From assembly GCF_030272615.1 (NCBI RefSeq), contig NC_081405.1, positions 312,187,235-312,251,234 of the forward strand: a DNA stretch of 64,000 bases. Direction: 5' to 3'. This document shows positions 44,288 through 56,799 of the stretch, piece after piece. How positions within the stretch are numbered: position 1 is the first letter of the stretch; every line of letters starts with the position of its first letter. The DNA comes from Cryptomeria japonica (taxonomy: Eukaryota > Streptophyta > Pinopsida > Cupressales > Cupressaceae). The notes under the pieces were generated by a model that was not told the DNA's origin, ran no database searches, and was given only the letters and a program-made list of their open reading frames with translations. The position numbers and the translations under genes were made by a program.

Positions 44288-45731
44288 AATTTAGACTTGT
44301 GAAGCCCACCATCGGGATTTAATTTTTTTAGCTAACTGTGTGTAGGTTCTAACATTTTCTTAGTGCAAGAGCAGGAGGAATCAGTTAGTTTTATTTACTT
44401 TCTTGTAAAGTTGGTAAAAAGAACTCACTTTTTCTTTTATTGTAAAAGTAAAAGGAATCTCAATTTTCCTTTTGAATACTTAAAAAGAACTTCATGATTT
44501 CTTTTGGTGCCTAAAATAAACTTCATCTTTCTTTCTTGCATGGTTGAAAAGAACATCAAAATCAAATCTTTCCTTTTATGCAAGATAGGATCATCTTTCT
44601 TTGGGCTCTAAAAAGAATAAAACAAATGTTCCCATTTATGCAAAGGGATAAAATGAAACATCATTTTCCTTTGGTGTTGATTAGAAGGAACCTCATTTTT
44701 CATTTGGGAGTTATAAAAGAACCTTCACTTCATTAAGATTTCAAGATTGCAAAATTGTTGTTATTCATTTGGTGAATTTACTTTGGTTGACCAGGATCTC
44801 TTTTTCAAAATTTTGGATATCTTTACACATTGCTATATCAAGATAAAAAGAACCACATGTCTTTTGAATAGCTTTTAGAAAACAACTGCAATATTGAATA
44901 AAAAGAAAGTGTGTTTTTTGTGTCTCAAAAGTGGTAGGCATATGCTCTCCCCTTAGCTAGGTGATGAAAAAGTCAAACCCACTCTTTGATGCTTTCTTTA
45001 CTTCAAGTATCTTACATCATTTAGAGGGCCTACCTTCCCAAAGCCTCAAAAGGGATAGTGTGAAGGGTATGACCTAGGTAGGAAATGACTTTATCCCCAA
45101 GTACTCTAACCCACTATAATCAAATGTGGAGGTTGATGACAATCCCCTCCAACAATTTTTCTAAGTGATTAGTCTTCCTCCAATATATTTAAGATACATA
45201 AATCCTTTATTCTAAAGGTTGGGAAGCTTCCTGAGGGAGTTTATTATTGAAGATCAAACAGAAGCTTGATTAAAAACCATAGAAGTAGAAGCTTTGAGCC
45301 AAGTCAATTATCAAACATTGACAATATCATAGTGCAAGGGTGGGGAAGAATCCACCCCCAAGATCACTCACCATATATCTCCCAAGGTAACTACCCAATT
45401 GTTAAGTAATTCACTTTGGGTTAATTTCTAGACAAAGGCAAAAAAATGGGTGCCCCCTAGGGGATGACAAGGTTGTTTGAGCTGATGGAGTATCGAGATT
45501 GATGGGCTATGATATTGTTAATGGCCTTTAAATAAAAAGTTTGCTTGATATGTCTTCTTTGTAATCCAAGCCAATGAAAACATTGGGGATTTGAAAACAT
45601 CCTCAAAATAACATACACTATTTGTTAGCATAGGCAAATTGTTACTGCTTTGTCTACTATGGGTAAGTGCAAGGTAATTAGTTACAAATTCATGGAAGTC
45701 CATGCATTGGAAAACGCGCTCTTATAAATGA
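44288..45731 (+). other. Leader of Tat-C, first part
   Basis: No coding sequence. From 44400 to 44730 phrases such as 'aaaagaac.tca..tttcctttgg' recur every ~45 bp, a weak degenerate repeat. The block at about 45020-45130 ('gagggcctaccttccc') resembles the Tat-A leader near 21680, supporting relationship of the two elements. Confidence 0.5.
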
Positions 45732-45920
45732 GGGCCCGTTTTCAAAAAAAGGGAGCCCGTTTATGCTCTGGGGTCCCAAGATAAAAGGTAACAGGGGCCC
45801 AAAGCAAAAATAAATGGGTCCCCATTTTGTTCTAAAATGGAGGCCCACTTTTAAACAAAACGGGGGCCTATTTTTAAAAATGGGCACCCATTTTTTAAAA
45901 ACAGGCCCCTGTTTTTGACT
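45732..45920. repeat. Phased array of GGGCCC-type motifs, ~21 bp step
   Basis: Nine G/C-rich cores alternating with T/A-rich links start at about 45732, 45751, 45771, 45795, 45817, 45839, 45862, 45882 and 45903. Consensus is close to GGGGCCCATTTTTAAAAAT, nearly palindromic. It stands out in AT-rich surroundings. At the matching place in the right inverted arm (about 53130-53200) a decayed version is visible (aaatgggatcccttttt). Confidence 0.8.
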
Positions 45921-46129
45921 CGTATTTTTCCTTTTTTTCCCACAAGCCGCCCTTGTTTGAAAATCGGGGTCCGTTCTATGGAAGTTGATTCCACAACCCA
46001 CCACTTGGCTCTGGATGAGGCCCGGGATAGGCCTGGGATGGCCACACCTAAGACATGGACTTGCAAATTCAAATCTCCATGAATGAAAGCATAAATATGA
46101 TCTTCTAAAATAATCTATGTGCTTGTAAT

Positions 46130-46852
46130 TAGAGAATTTTTATACAAAATTAAAACCCATTTCAGATTATATTGTCTAGATTCTAAATATGTAAATTTAT
46201 TTTATAACTAATTATTTTAACCATTTTTCATTTAATTTATACTAAATTGGTTCCATAAACTTGAAATATTAACTAATTTTGTTAATTTAATAACTTTTTT
46301 ATTTTAATGAATTTTGAAAAAAAAATTATGTGTCATCAATCTACACAAAATTCTTTTTTATTTAGAAAAAAATATTTAAAAATGTTAAGTTTATGTCAAA
46401 TTATGTGGGCTGTACACGTCAAGTTTTTAAAAACATAATTATGGTCATTAAAAACTTAATTAAAAATAAAATATTTTAAAAAAAAATATAGAAAAATATG
46501 CTGATCAATCTTCAGTGAGTTACAAACCATTTCCCAAAATGGTCTAAGAAAATAATTTTAATTGTGTCAAAAAGTGTGGGTCGTACACATGCATGGTATG
46601 ATCCTGAAACAATCATTTTTAAAACATAGTTTTTAGAACTCCATTCCAAAAGTTATTTTTTATTATGTGGTTATTAAAATAAATTACATATTTGGAAAGT
46701 ACACTCAGAGGGATATCATTTATATTATTGAGTTTTTACAAGATTCAATCTCTAAGTGTTTCAAAATTTAAGCTCAAATAAGACAATCTAAAAATCAGAG
46801 AAAATACTTCCACTTTTTGGCCAAAAAGTGAACTCAAATTCTTGCACTGACC
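46130..46852 (-). repeat. Left inverted arm (~720 bp)
   Basis: Its reverse complement matches 52218-52950. Collinear anchors are 'ggccaaaaagtg' (46819 / 52262), 'gatcataccatgc' (about 46590 / 52488), 'atttcaagtttatgga' (46251 / 52818) and 'atctagaca' (46173 / 52903). The spacing of 560 and 640 bp is equal in both arms. The outer end reads (on the minus strand) GGGGTCAGTGCAAGAA. Non-coding. Confidence 0.8.
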
Positions 46853-46974
46853 CCTATGTTTTCAAGTCATTTTTCAGAAAATCATCCATCAAGCACAAAG
46901 ATAATTTCTCAAACTTTCAAAAAAATCATCAGAATGGTGAAATTAGGAGAGATATCATATCAAAGCATCAGTAT

Positions 46975-47340
46975 AGCGCATCTCAACCATAAGATAGCAC
47001 ATGCAAACCCAACCTTAGCGCTTATACATTTCAAATTAGCGCATGAGAAACATAACACTAGTCAAAAATCAAATAGCACTTGCAATCACCCTTTTAGCGC
47101 ATAAGAGAATAAGTGTAGCGCTTAGGGACCATAAGATAATGGTTAGGGACCATAAGATAGCACATACAGATCAAATATTAGCACTTATGAAGGACATATT
47201 AGTGTATAATAGAATCAAAATTTGTGTTATCTGACTAAGATAGAAAGCGCATTTTAGGGACAACATAGAGCATATGGAAAACTTTGTAGTGCATTGGGGT
47301 TATCTTTTAGCGCATCCGGGTTCTGTCTTAGCACATGATT
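46975..47340 (+). repeat. Phased motif array of Tat-C type, block 2 (TTAGCGCATA, 21 bp step)
   Basis: AGCGCAT variants start at 46975, 46996, 47017, 47038, 47075, 47096, 47117, 47159, 47180, 47201, 47246, 47269, 47288, 47309 and 47330. Most steps are exactly 21 or 42 bp. Same motif and orientation as block 1, 2.9 kb downstream. Parts are open as heptapeptide repeats (IAHLNHK, IAHANPT, LALIHFK, LAHEKHN). Confidence 0.88.
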
Positions 47341-50090
47341 AAAATTGGAAAAAAATAGAGACCAATCCATCAACCTATTGAAAATTTAATAACCAGTTAT
47401 GAACACCCTTTTAGGTCTTCTGAGAAATCCAACACAAACTAGACAAATTATATCAGCACGATATCAATTAGTGATCACAAGTTTTAAATCAACAAATCCA
47501 AACATCAACATACCAAGTTAGTTTTCTAAAGTTGGTCAAATCACCCTAGTTTCTAGTATCTGGGAAATTATATGATATCACTTGACATACTTAGTCACAT
47601 CAATAGGTGAATATCAAACCCTCTATTCTACTTAGTAAGCTTGGGTGTCAAAAACAAGGAATTTGTTATCAAGTCAACCTATCAAAAACATTAATTTTGA
47701 TCATTTGTATGACCATTTATCATCAAATCAAGAAAAAGGAAACTCGGTCAAAGGAAATGAGTCCTAGCAAAAATCAAGATCACAATATCATGACTTTCCA
47801 ATCTAATCCCATCTTCGATCCAAATCCCACCTATCAAGAATCTTATGATAATCCCCTAATCTTTTGGTATTCCATCCACGATGATCCCCTTTCATCTCAA
47901 GAGTAGAGTACCATTCAACATCCACCTCCTAAGAAAGAGCATGATATCCCTTCCATATCCTCCAGTGATCTAATTGAAAAAAAAAAGCACAAATGATCCT
48001 ATTCCAAGTCAAGATCAAGGTATCCCTTCATCATCCAAATTCATTTTAGGTCATTTCATCCCAAAGTCAAATCTTTTCTTCCTTCTATCCATTATAGGAC
48101 CTTACATCCACCCATCCAAAATACCTCCATATCATTCCTACCCATCCATGAATCACATTCCTTTTGGAAGAAATTTGGATGTCAAGAATAAAATCCATGA
48201 GTCTAAATATCCACATGCATCCAAAGATTTACATGTTCAATCTAAAAGACATTTCAAATCAAAGAAAAATCTGATCCAAAAGCAAAAAAGCAATATCCAA
48301 AAGGATACAAAAACCTTTTAAGAAAAAAGAAAAATCAAAATCAATGTGGATGCCCATAAAAGCATTACAATCCAAAGAACAATCAAAATTGCCATCTAGA
48401 CTTGTTTCAAAAGCTTCCTTCAACCATCTATCTAAACATCTCCCACTTTCCAAATCTATTCTTCCATCATTTCCTCTATCTATTTTGGGTCCTTATGTCC
48501 CAAAATTTGATTTTCCTCCATCTCTTCATCACTTCTTGAGTTGTGTACCAACATTCATCTTCAATACATTTCCATCTATCCTTGAACAAATCTTAAATCA
48601 TTTTATCTATTATCCAACACCTCTTTTCTATTCCTTCAATCCCTATCATTCAATCCTTTGCATAAATCCTTCATCTGTGAAATAGGCATTTGTGTCATTT
48701 TCTCACATGCTTGCCCATGCTCAAATCTCATGTTCAGTCCTTTTCCTAGATATCTATTCATGAAATTCTTAAGAATCCGAGGTTGTTCCTCTTTAACATT
48801 TTCTTTTGGTTGGGATACACACTCAATCCAAAAAAGAACCACTTATCATATCTTGGTATCGACATATTTTGATTACTACATCTCATACACTTAATCAATT
48901 GCTTTAAATCATTGTGATCTCTTAGTCGAGGACATGGCAAGTGAAAAATATAAAGTTTCACTTCAGCACCGCTATAATTATCAAACCCATGTAAATTTCA
49001 TTACTTACAAGCCAATGCAATGAAAAGAAAAAGAAAAATAAAAAAGACAATTTCAAAACATCAAAAGCATGATCAAGAAAAGAAATATCGAGAAAATGCA
49101 ATCAAATGAAATATCAAAATGCTTGGCTATGGGAACATGCAAGTAACTCCATCAGGGCTATGGATGCTTGGCTGGCAATGGAGCAATATTTGTGAGATTA
49201 CAATGATAACCTCGTCAAGGCTATGGATGCTTGTTGGTAGCGAGGCTCTATCCAGCATGCTTTTGAAGTCAGGATAACTCATATAGCTAGCCACATTGGA
49301 ATCTAAAGATTAAAATGATCATATGAGCCAGAATGAACCCACTTGCACACACATGGTTAATCAAAGACTAAATACCTTGATCTAGTTTGGGATTCTTCTT
49401 CCCTTTTAAGTATGCTTTGTAGTCACTAGATATGTTCAGTTGAATTTTTTCGGAGGTTCAAAGTGTGGGTTCGGTCTCTATCTTTTAAAAGTTCAAGAAC
49501 ACTTATTCAGGTGGTTCTAGCTATTGTGACAATCTTACATATCACCTCTTTGCAAATGGAAACCTCTATGCTTGTGGGAAAAGTTCATCCACTCTATTCT
49601 TCCTGCCACATCTCCTATTATCCTTCCTCCAATATTCATTATCCTATCTAAATTCATCCAGTGCTATCTACGATCTTTCTTCACTCTAATCCATATCTCT
49701 TATCCTATCTATTCATTACTTCCATCATCTCTCACTATCTATGATCTTATTTCTTCTATCAATATCTTATATCTATCCATATCCCCTTTTCCATCCTTGA
49801 TCTTAATCAAGACTAAGGACAAAACATTATTTCAAAAAAGCTCTTGACGTGTCTCCTCATAAACTACCTTCATCTTTCTCCTATCCATTTCCACCTTAAT
49901 AGTTCAATTATCCGATCATAATATTCCTTGTCTTTCTATACATTGGGGCAACCAAATACATATTTCTTCTAATACAAAAAGCTCCAAAAGTAAAACAAAA
50001 TGTCTCAAACAAACTAAAAATAAAAAAAATCAAGAACAAAATTGAAAATCAAAGCATGAACGCATGGCCCATCCATCAAATCAACAACAG
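47341..50090 (+). other. Low-complexity leader-like region
   Basis: Open frames at 47607-47906, 47974-48321, 48344-48685 and 48658-48894 are rich in Ser, Pro, His, Ile and Lys. They follow the word usage 'ccatccat', 'tcctatct'. I recognise no domain, and they are not Gag. Two copies of 'aggctatggatgcttg' lie at about 49157 and 49219. It could be the continued Tat-C leader or a decayed coding region. Confidence 0.4.
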
Positions 50091-50093
50091 GAA

Positions 50094-50580
50094 CCATATC
50101 GAAAAGAAGTTTCATATCTAGACTCAATCAATCAATGCCATATCAGTACCAAGAATCATATCGAGAATCAATCAACAACATCATATCAAGACTCATATCA
50201 AAATTCAAGTTCCATATCAATCAACCAGAGTCCCATATCGAAATCCAAAAACATATCGAAGTTCAATATCATATCGTAATCAAAGACCCATAATGAAATT
50301 ATGTTTCATATCAATCACGCAAGTATCATATCAAAGATCATTCAATCAATCAAGAATCATATCGAAATCCAGAAACATATTGAAATCAAGCATCGTAACA
50401 CAATCATGACCCATATCAACAATCAGGACCCATATCGAATTAGGACCCATATCAAATCAGGATTCATATCAGATCGAGACCCATATCGATGTATTGACCC
50501 ATATTGATAATCAGTTTGACCCACATTGACCTTTGAAACATATCGACACTTGACCCATATCGACAATCAGGATTCATGCC
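50094..50580 (+). repeat. Phased array of CCCATATCGA motifs, ~17-20 bp step
   Basis: About 26 copies of CATATCRA occur, for example at 50094, 50113, 50139, 50157, 50182, 50194, 50213, 50233, 50252, 50270, 50307, 50327, 50358, 50376, 50412, 50431, 50448, 50465, 50482, 50500, 50539 and 50556. Typical steps are 17-20 bp. Links often read 'aatcaggac' or 'atcaagaat'. A different motif from the other arrays in the window. Confidence 0.85.
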
Positions 50581-52022
50581 AATGCGACCTCGGTGGATGT
50601 GTGGGGCATGTACACACTATGCCCACATTAGTCTTCCTTACTTCTTCAATATTTATTTTTAATAAAAACTCTTGAAGTCTGCAATCAAATTGATCACATG
50701 TCTTGTTAATCAATTCATTATTCGAAATCAACATCAACATCAAACATGTCTTATATAGGGAAAGGTACACTCAAAACCAAACAGATCGGTCTTATATGGG
50801 GTACTCACTCTTTGAAATCAGACATTCTTATCAATCATCGAACAAATCAAAACAATGATAAAGATTAGTATGAGTACTTGATTTTGTCCTAGTTAGCCTT
50901 ATCTTTATCAAATGGATGGCAGTACATGTTTCATCTTTAAAAAAAATAATTGAAAAGTGCAATAAAAACAAGTGGTAAAAACTAGCAATTGGCACTATTT
51001 GTGCGAGAGCATCTTCTCTATCTACCACTGCACACATCATATCATTAATCCATCTTATCTTAATCCCATAGCCATTGTAGAACACTTATACACACAACAT
51101 TATCTTGGACATACTTATCATAGTCACTATCCTTGATTATCTAAACAGTTATCCATATCATATACCACCATGTCTTGGTGATCAATGTATATTCCACATC
51201 GACAAGTGTCCATAGCTAGGGGCACCATTCATCTTGCTTTAACACTCAGACAACAAACAAGGATTGCAACATACTAAGGAAACCATTGTCAAAATTGCTT
51301 ATCGGAAAAGAAAACATGATCATTATCCAACTACAAGTGCAACACACACACAATGGATGATATATTATGAGTTATGATTTGTTTACATTTGGCATGTAGT
51401 TTGTATCTTGATTTGTGAATCATTAGATCCTTTGAGCTACTCAAGCATGCAATAAGCTAGAGAAGAAAGGAAGAAATCTAATATTTTCTTTGGTTTTTTA
51501 TCTGTGAGGCAATCATTCATATGGTACAAATTTTTCTCGAGACGTGATTGGAAACATATCATTGAAGATATTTTCCATTTTGCACATTAAAATGGTTAAC
51601 TCTTATTTGTTTTACGCAACCAAGACTCAAATCATCTTGAATAAATTATACCGCGATGCTTGTGTCACCTTGCAATATCAAAAATCATGTAAGTTATACT
51701 CAGGTCATCATGGTTTAAATATATCATGATGCTTATATTAACTTTCAACATATCAAAATATCAATGATGACAAAAAGAGCACAAACAAAGTGACTAATAG
51801 GAATGACAATGACAAGATTACAATGATCATTTAGTGGTATTTTATACTTAGTTGCATTCATTTAGCTACATTTATACATCTCATAACATTATTATTATCA
51901 TTTACATCTCATTTTCAAGATACATCTCATCATCATCATCTAGTCACATTCATCATTGCATCCATCACATGCATATCTATCACATGATCATGGAATCCTT
52001 CTTCACTTTCATATCTTCATCA
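50581..52022. other. Region without a supported gene
   Basis: Short open frames on both strands, none with recognisable features. Moderately AT-rich with many 'atcata' and 'catctta' words. No repeat unit or LTR boundary found. Confidence 0.5.
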
Positions 52023-52217
52023 TCCATTCTATCATGTCTTATACAGGGTGTATCTTTCCTGAAACCAAATGTTTTGATCAAGTCTTATATAAGATATATC
52101 ATTCCTGAAACCAAACATTTTGATCATATTTGTCTTATACAAGAGGTGCCATTTCTGAAACAAGAATTGATCCCAATATTATCAATTCTATTAATCTATT
52201 TCATTTGATCCATTCTA
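52023..52217. repeat. Tandem repeat of ~50 bp units
   Basis: 'gtcttatacagg.gtatctttcctgaaacca' with 'aat.ttttgatca' recurs at about 52036, 52084 and 52133. 'ccattctatcatgtcttata' brackets the array at about 52024 and 52211. It abuts the outer end of the right inverted arm. Confidence 0.7.
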
Positions 52218-52950
52218 TCATGTCTTATATGGGTGCTTGCAAGAAGTTGTGTCCAATTTTTGGCCAAAAAGTGGAAGTTTCTCCCCTTTTTAAATTTTTT
52301 TTTTTTGTTATATTTGACCTAAATATTTGAGGGACTTAGCTAATGAACTTTGAAAAATTCAATACTAGAAAATGTAGTGCTCGAAGTCTACTTTCCAAAT
52401 ATGTAATTTATTTTAATACCCAGATCTTAAATATAAAGTTTGAATAGGCATTACTAAAACCTATAGTTTAAAAGTCACTTTTCAAGATCATACCATGCCT
52501 ATGTACGACAAGCATAATTTGACCTAAATGAAAGTATTTTTCTTTATCCTTTTGGGAAACGATCTTTAGCTCACTCACCTTTGATGCAGATAATTTTTTG
52601 TAATTTTTTTCTACATATATATATATATATATATTTTAATTGGGCATAATCACTGTTTTGAAAAATATACGTGTACAATAAGCATAATTTGACCTAAACT
52701 TAACATTTTTTTTATTTTTTTTAAACTGTATAGTTTCATCTCTACTTTGATACCATATAATTGTTTTTTCAAAGAACTAAAGACAAAAAAGTTATTTAAA
52801 TTTTTAAAAACCTTGTTATTTCAAGTTTATGGACCTCTTTCATTAGAAATTATTTTTTAATTAAAAATATTGATCCGTTCTTTTAAAAAATTATATATTT
52901 GGAATCTAGACAGTGTGTACTCTAATGAGTTTTTGTTGTTTAAAAAAAAT
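52218..52950 (+). repeat. Right inverted arm (~730 bp)
   Basis: Partner of 46130-46852. The outer end reads GGGTGCTTGCAAGAAG. It contains an internal duplication of 'tgtac.a.aagcataatttgacctaaa' (about 52502 and 52672). The arm runs toward the transposase-like gene at 53367, so it may be that transposon's 5' terminal region. Confidence 0.8.
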
Positions 52951-53366
52951 TTGAAAATTAGGTGTTCAAATATATTTTTTAAGTCATTTTTTTGTATGAA
53001 GCTTGATTTTGCCTTCAAGTTGTAGGTCAAACCAGGTCCAAGCCTCAGGTTCGGCTCTCCAAACCATTTTCCAAGCCAAATTCTGAACCTACAAGCTTGG
53101 CCTAGAATTTATTTTTTCAAATAGGATCGAGTTCTATTTTTCCAATTAATAAAAAAGGCATAAACAAAATGGGATCCCTTTTTGTTTTGCATTAATTTTT
53201 TTTTTCGAATTTGTATAAATAGGAGTTATTAAAAATGATAAAATATGTCATCTTATGTTTGAGTTTTTACATAATATTTTATGATTTAGTTGTCCCTTGG
53301 ATGCTATTTTGTTGCAATTTTAGATCCATTTTTTGAAGGTGGCATTTAATGCATAATTTTTTAGTC
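52951..53366 (+). other. Spacer between the inverted arm and Tpase-E
   Basis: Contains a potential hairpin formed by 'caagttgtagg' at about 53018 and 'cctacaagcttgg' at about 53088. A degenerate GGATCC/GGGATCCC array follows (53130-53200). 'tataaatagg' at about 53213, 150 bp before the first ATG, could serve as a TATA box. Confidence 0.45.
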
Positions 53367-56065
53367 ATGGGGTCTAAACAACGTTAGAAGAAGAAGCAAA
53401 GGAAGGAACTAGACGTCGAGGAAATTCAAGTAGAAAGAGAGAAAGAGGCCAAACTTCAAAGAGAGAAGAATGAGGATTTGATAAATGAATAATCTTGATG
53501 CTTTTGGATCCACAACAATGGAAGAGACAAACATTCAAGATGATGCCTTGGGGGATCAAATGGATGTAGATGATGCAATTATGGATGATGTTGATGTGAA
53601 TTAAACAATTATGAAGAATATTCCAAGTACTAGATCCTCAAATCCAGGTACATCTTCAAATTATCCAAGTGCATCTTCAAATCCTTCTCTGGAAGACATG
53701 GATAATGTGATTATAGGTAATATTTATATTGATGATTTAGTAGAATATGGATATACCAATGTTGAGATTGATAGAATTGTCCATGAAAATGAAAACCTTG
53801 ACGTTGGTAAAGATGAAATTCCTTTGAATGTTGAAATTGAAAATCCTTTTGGACATGGTGAAAATGAAAATCCTCCAATTGTTGAAGATTAGGGAAACTT
53901 TTTTATAAAAATTAAATTTTTCTTTTTGGATAATCTTTGTCATACTATTTCTTGGAGATAAAAAAGAACATATGCCAATAGAATATACAAAAAAAAAATT
54001 ATCAAAAAAAACTTGCAATTTCATATCAACTTATGATGCAATTGATGAGAATGTGGAAAATGACAAAACTGATGAAAAAGAAAGGAATCTATGTGAAACC
54101 ATTAAAAAAAGATGAATTTGTTAAGCTTGCCATGTCTACTATTGCTAGTTCCATTGAATCTATTGGTACAACGAGTCAATCTAAAGATAAGAATGCGGCA
54201 CGATGAGCTATAACAACTTCCATAGTGAATAAAGAAACCTTGAATAAAAGGATGGTAAGCAACATTAGTGGAATTTTAATGATGCATCCTAAAACATTAG
54301 TTAGAGCAACTAAAAGAAGAGAAAGTACTGAAAATGATCCAATCAACCAAAATTGGATTTTTAGTGGTAGACTTCGAAGGTCATATATGAAATTGAATAT
54401 TGAAGTGAAATATTTGGTTGAAATTTTTTGGCATGATAATAAAAGGGTATCATCTAATGCTAGAGATGTTCTAAAGTTGAGAGTGGGGTCGAAAATTTGT
54501 GACCCTCATCCAAAACACCTATTAGACGCAACTCAAACTGAATTTAATAGAAGTTTTTAAGATGAACTTATGTTAACTATAAATATTACTATAAGTGAAA
54601 GATAATTTGAAAAATGCAAGCCCTCGTATGTGAAAATTAATAAGGAAAGAATCTCTTGTTGTTGTAAAATGCACATGCAATGTCATTACTATTGTGATGT
54701 TTTTCAATACATACGTTGTGTTTTGCATAGTAACATGCTTAGCCAGGAATGTGGTATTGATATGCCACCTAAATCAATCAAGGAAATTGTAGCAAGTATA
54801 TTTTGTGAAAGAATTAATGGGAAATTATTTTATTTAGGTTCATGTATCTATGGACAATGTTCTAGCTATGGCAATTTTTCATCACTAGTATAATGTATGC
54901 ATGAGAGTAGTAAAACTGATTTTGGACAACAACTACTTGATGTTAGAAGATTTAAGAATGTTGAGTATCCGTTAAAGGATGGGAAAATAGGAAAGTGTGT
55001 TGATTTAATCACATATAAGTTTAGTGTACGTGCATTCATGTCAGAATTTAAACATAAGATTGTACCAAAATATGTGACACACTCTCAACATGCTAGATGG
55101 CTTGATTCTCAATTTCACACATGTAGAAATAAATTTCTAGTTGGAAGTATACTATCACTGGTGGACTTTGCAAAAAACTATCCTCTTAAGCCACAAGAGG
55201 AAATTCAATCTCAATATTACAATTCCACTCAAGTTGCTATTTTTGTTAATATTGTTTATAGACATGCAGATGATAGCACAGAGGATGATAGAAAAATCAT
55301 AAGGGAGCATCATTTCTATTTGAGTGATAATAGGATGCACTCGTCAGAGTTTGTTCAACATTGTTTCAGCATATTTTACATAAATCTAAGAGAAAGAGGA
55401 ATCCATATGACAAAATATCTTATTTGGTCACATAATTGTATAGTACAATTCAAGAATGCTCGAATGTTTTATTGGTTAAGAAGGGCTCACGAGGAATACA
55501 ATATCCAACATATATGAAGTTTTTTTTAAGCTAGGCATGGTAAAGGAGAACATGATGGAGCTGGTGCATGTGTTAAAAGAATTCATGCTAGAGAGCAATT
55601 AAAATTTGAAGATAATGTAAAATTTAAATATGCACGTGCAATTGTAGATTGGTGCAATACAACCTTATCTACTGGATCAGGTGTGAACTATATAATTCAA
55701 TGATTCTTTTGGTTAGTTGAAGAGAAAAATGGCATTCAATAAGAGTTCAAATGCAAGCACATGGACTATATGGATAAGGGAACTTGCATGTTTTTGTCAG
55801 TTTTGTATTTCAGGTGATTGTGATGTATGTGAGAATACTAAATGGGTTGAAGATTGGAATCAAAGATCATGACTCCTACTCAAGCACAACATCAAACTAA
55901 CACAATTGAATCATTTAATTATTCTGTTGACTATTTACTAAAATTAGTTTCAAACTTTTTTATATTTAATGTAAATTAAAAATGGTTATTATTTAATTCT
56001 AAAATTTGATAATTTATTATTTTTTTGTTTGTAGGACATCTGTATGATGTTGTTTCACCTAACAA
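53367..56065 (+). pseudogene. DDE-like transposase pseudogene (Tpase-E), 5' part
   Basis: ATG 53367 starts a basic, charged N-terminus. An acidic segment follows (53485-53892, MDNVIIGNIYIDDLVEYGY). From about 54060 a single frame is open to 55800 except for stops at 54558, near 54600, 54890, 55515 and later. Typical phrases are WSHNCIVQFKNARMFYWL and, just after, GKGEHDGAGACVKR. Related plant and animal proteins have SDxC..QFK followed by HGKGxxDGxGxxxKR. Here the Asp of SDxC is His, so a likely catalytic residue is lost. A CX..C segment (CCCKMHMQCHYYC, near 54650) may bind zinc. An intron-like acceptor (tttttttgtttgtag) ends at 56034. I cannot name the superfamily. LTR-D interrupts the gene at 56071. 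Confidence 0.65.
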
Positions 56066-56070
56066 CAATG
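56066..56070. repeat. Target site duplication of LTR-D (CAATG), left copy
   Basis: Partner of 58717-58721. Removing LTR-D and one copy rejoins the Tpase-E frame. Confidence 0.9.
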
Positions 56071-56427
56071 TGTTAGAGTAATTGGGTCTTTACTTGATTA
56101 ATTAAACAATATTTGTTTAATTCTTTAAGTTCCCAATTATCCTTTTACACTTAAGCTAACATTAGGTGCATATAATTAATTATTATGTGCAAGCCTAGGG
56201 TTTTCCCTTTTTAGGGTTTCTTGACCTATTAGAGGTTATTTTTTCTTTTCATTGTATTATATTTTTCACAATAATTTTTGGTGAATTGGAGCTCTCATCT
56301 TTTGAGAATATTTTCCTGTGTTTTGTGTGTTCTTTAGATTTTGCTTTATTGCTTCTCCTTGTAACAGGTTATTCATCTTGCAGAAGATCTTCAGGCTACT
56401 GTGGGTTTGTATTTCTTAACTCCTATA
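56071..56427 (+). repeat. 5' LTR of LTR-D
   Basis: Starts tgttagagtaattggg, ends actcctata, directly followed by the PBS. Confidence 0.9.
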
Positions 56428-56440
56428 TGGTATTAGAGCT
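56428..56440 (+). other. Primer binding site of LTR-D
   Basis: TGGTATTAGAGCT, one mismatch from the common copia PBS TGGTATCAGAGC. Confidence 0.8.
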
Positions 56441-56799
56441 CAGATCTACAGCTACCTGTTCTTGTTTTTGAGAATTGGAAGCAAATTTGGGGTTTCAGGA
56501 TTTTTTATGTACCTAGGGTTTGACCTTTTTTCTGAGGACTCTGGGCCAAAATAGACCTCACCATCATGCTCAGAAGGCCCACAAACCCCTATGGTCATAT
56601 AAAATTTGACCTATTTTGGTTCCTAAGCCTCTAGGAGCATTTTTTTTCTTAGATCCAGGTCATACGACTTTGGCACGCAAATCGAGAAAAAGTTTAAAGA
56701 AAAAAAAGTTTTCCTTTTAACGGCATGAGGCCAAATTTTTTCTTTTTTATTGAAAAAATTCTTTCAAAAAAAGAAAAAATTTTTTGGGGCAAAGGTTTT

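Noticed and set aside
45690-46072. Minus-strand 104-codon frame as a Gly/Phe/Pro-rich protein
   Set aside because: It is produced by the ~21 bp GGGCCC-type array.
44049-50580. Regular 20-21 bp arrays considered as CRISPR arrays
   Set aside because: The conserved part is only 8-11 bp, spacers are as short as the repeat, there are no cas genes, and the context is a plant genome.
46130-52950. Inverted arms read as the terminal repeats of one 6.8 kb transposon lying between them
   Set aside because: The GC-type array and the transposase-like gene lie outside the arms, and the probable terminal sequence (GGGNNNNTGCAAGAA) is on the inner side, so the arms face outward.
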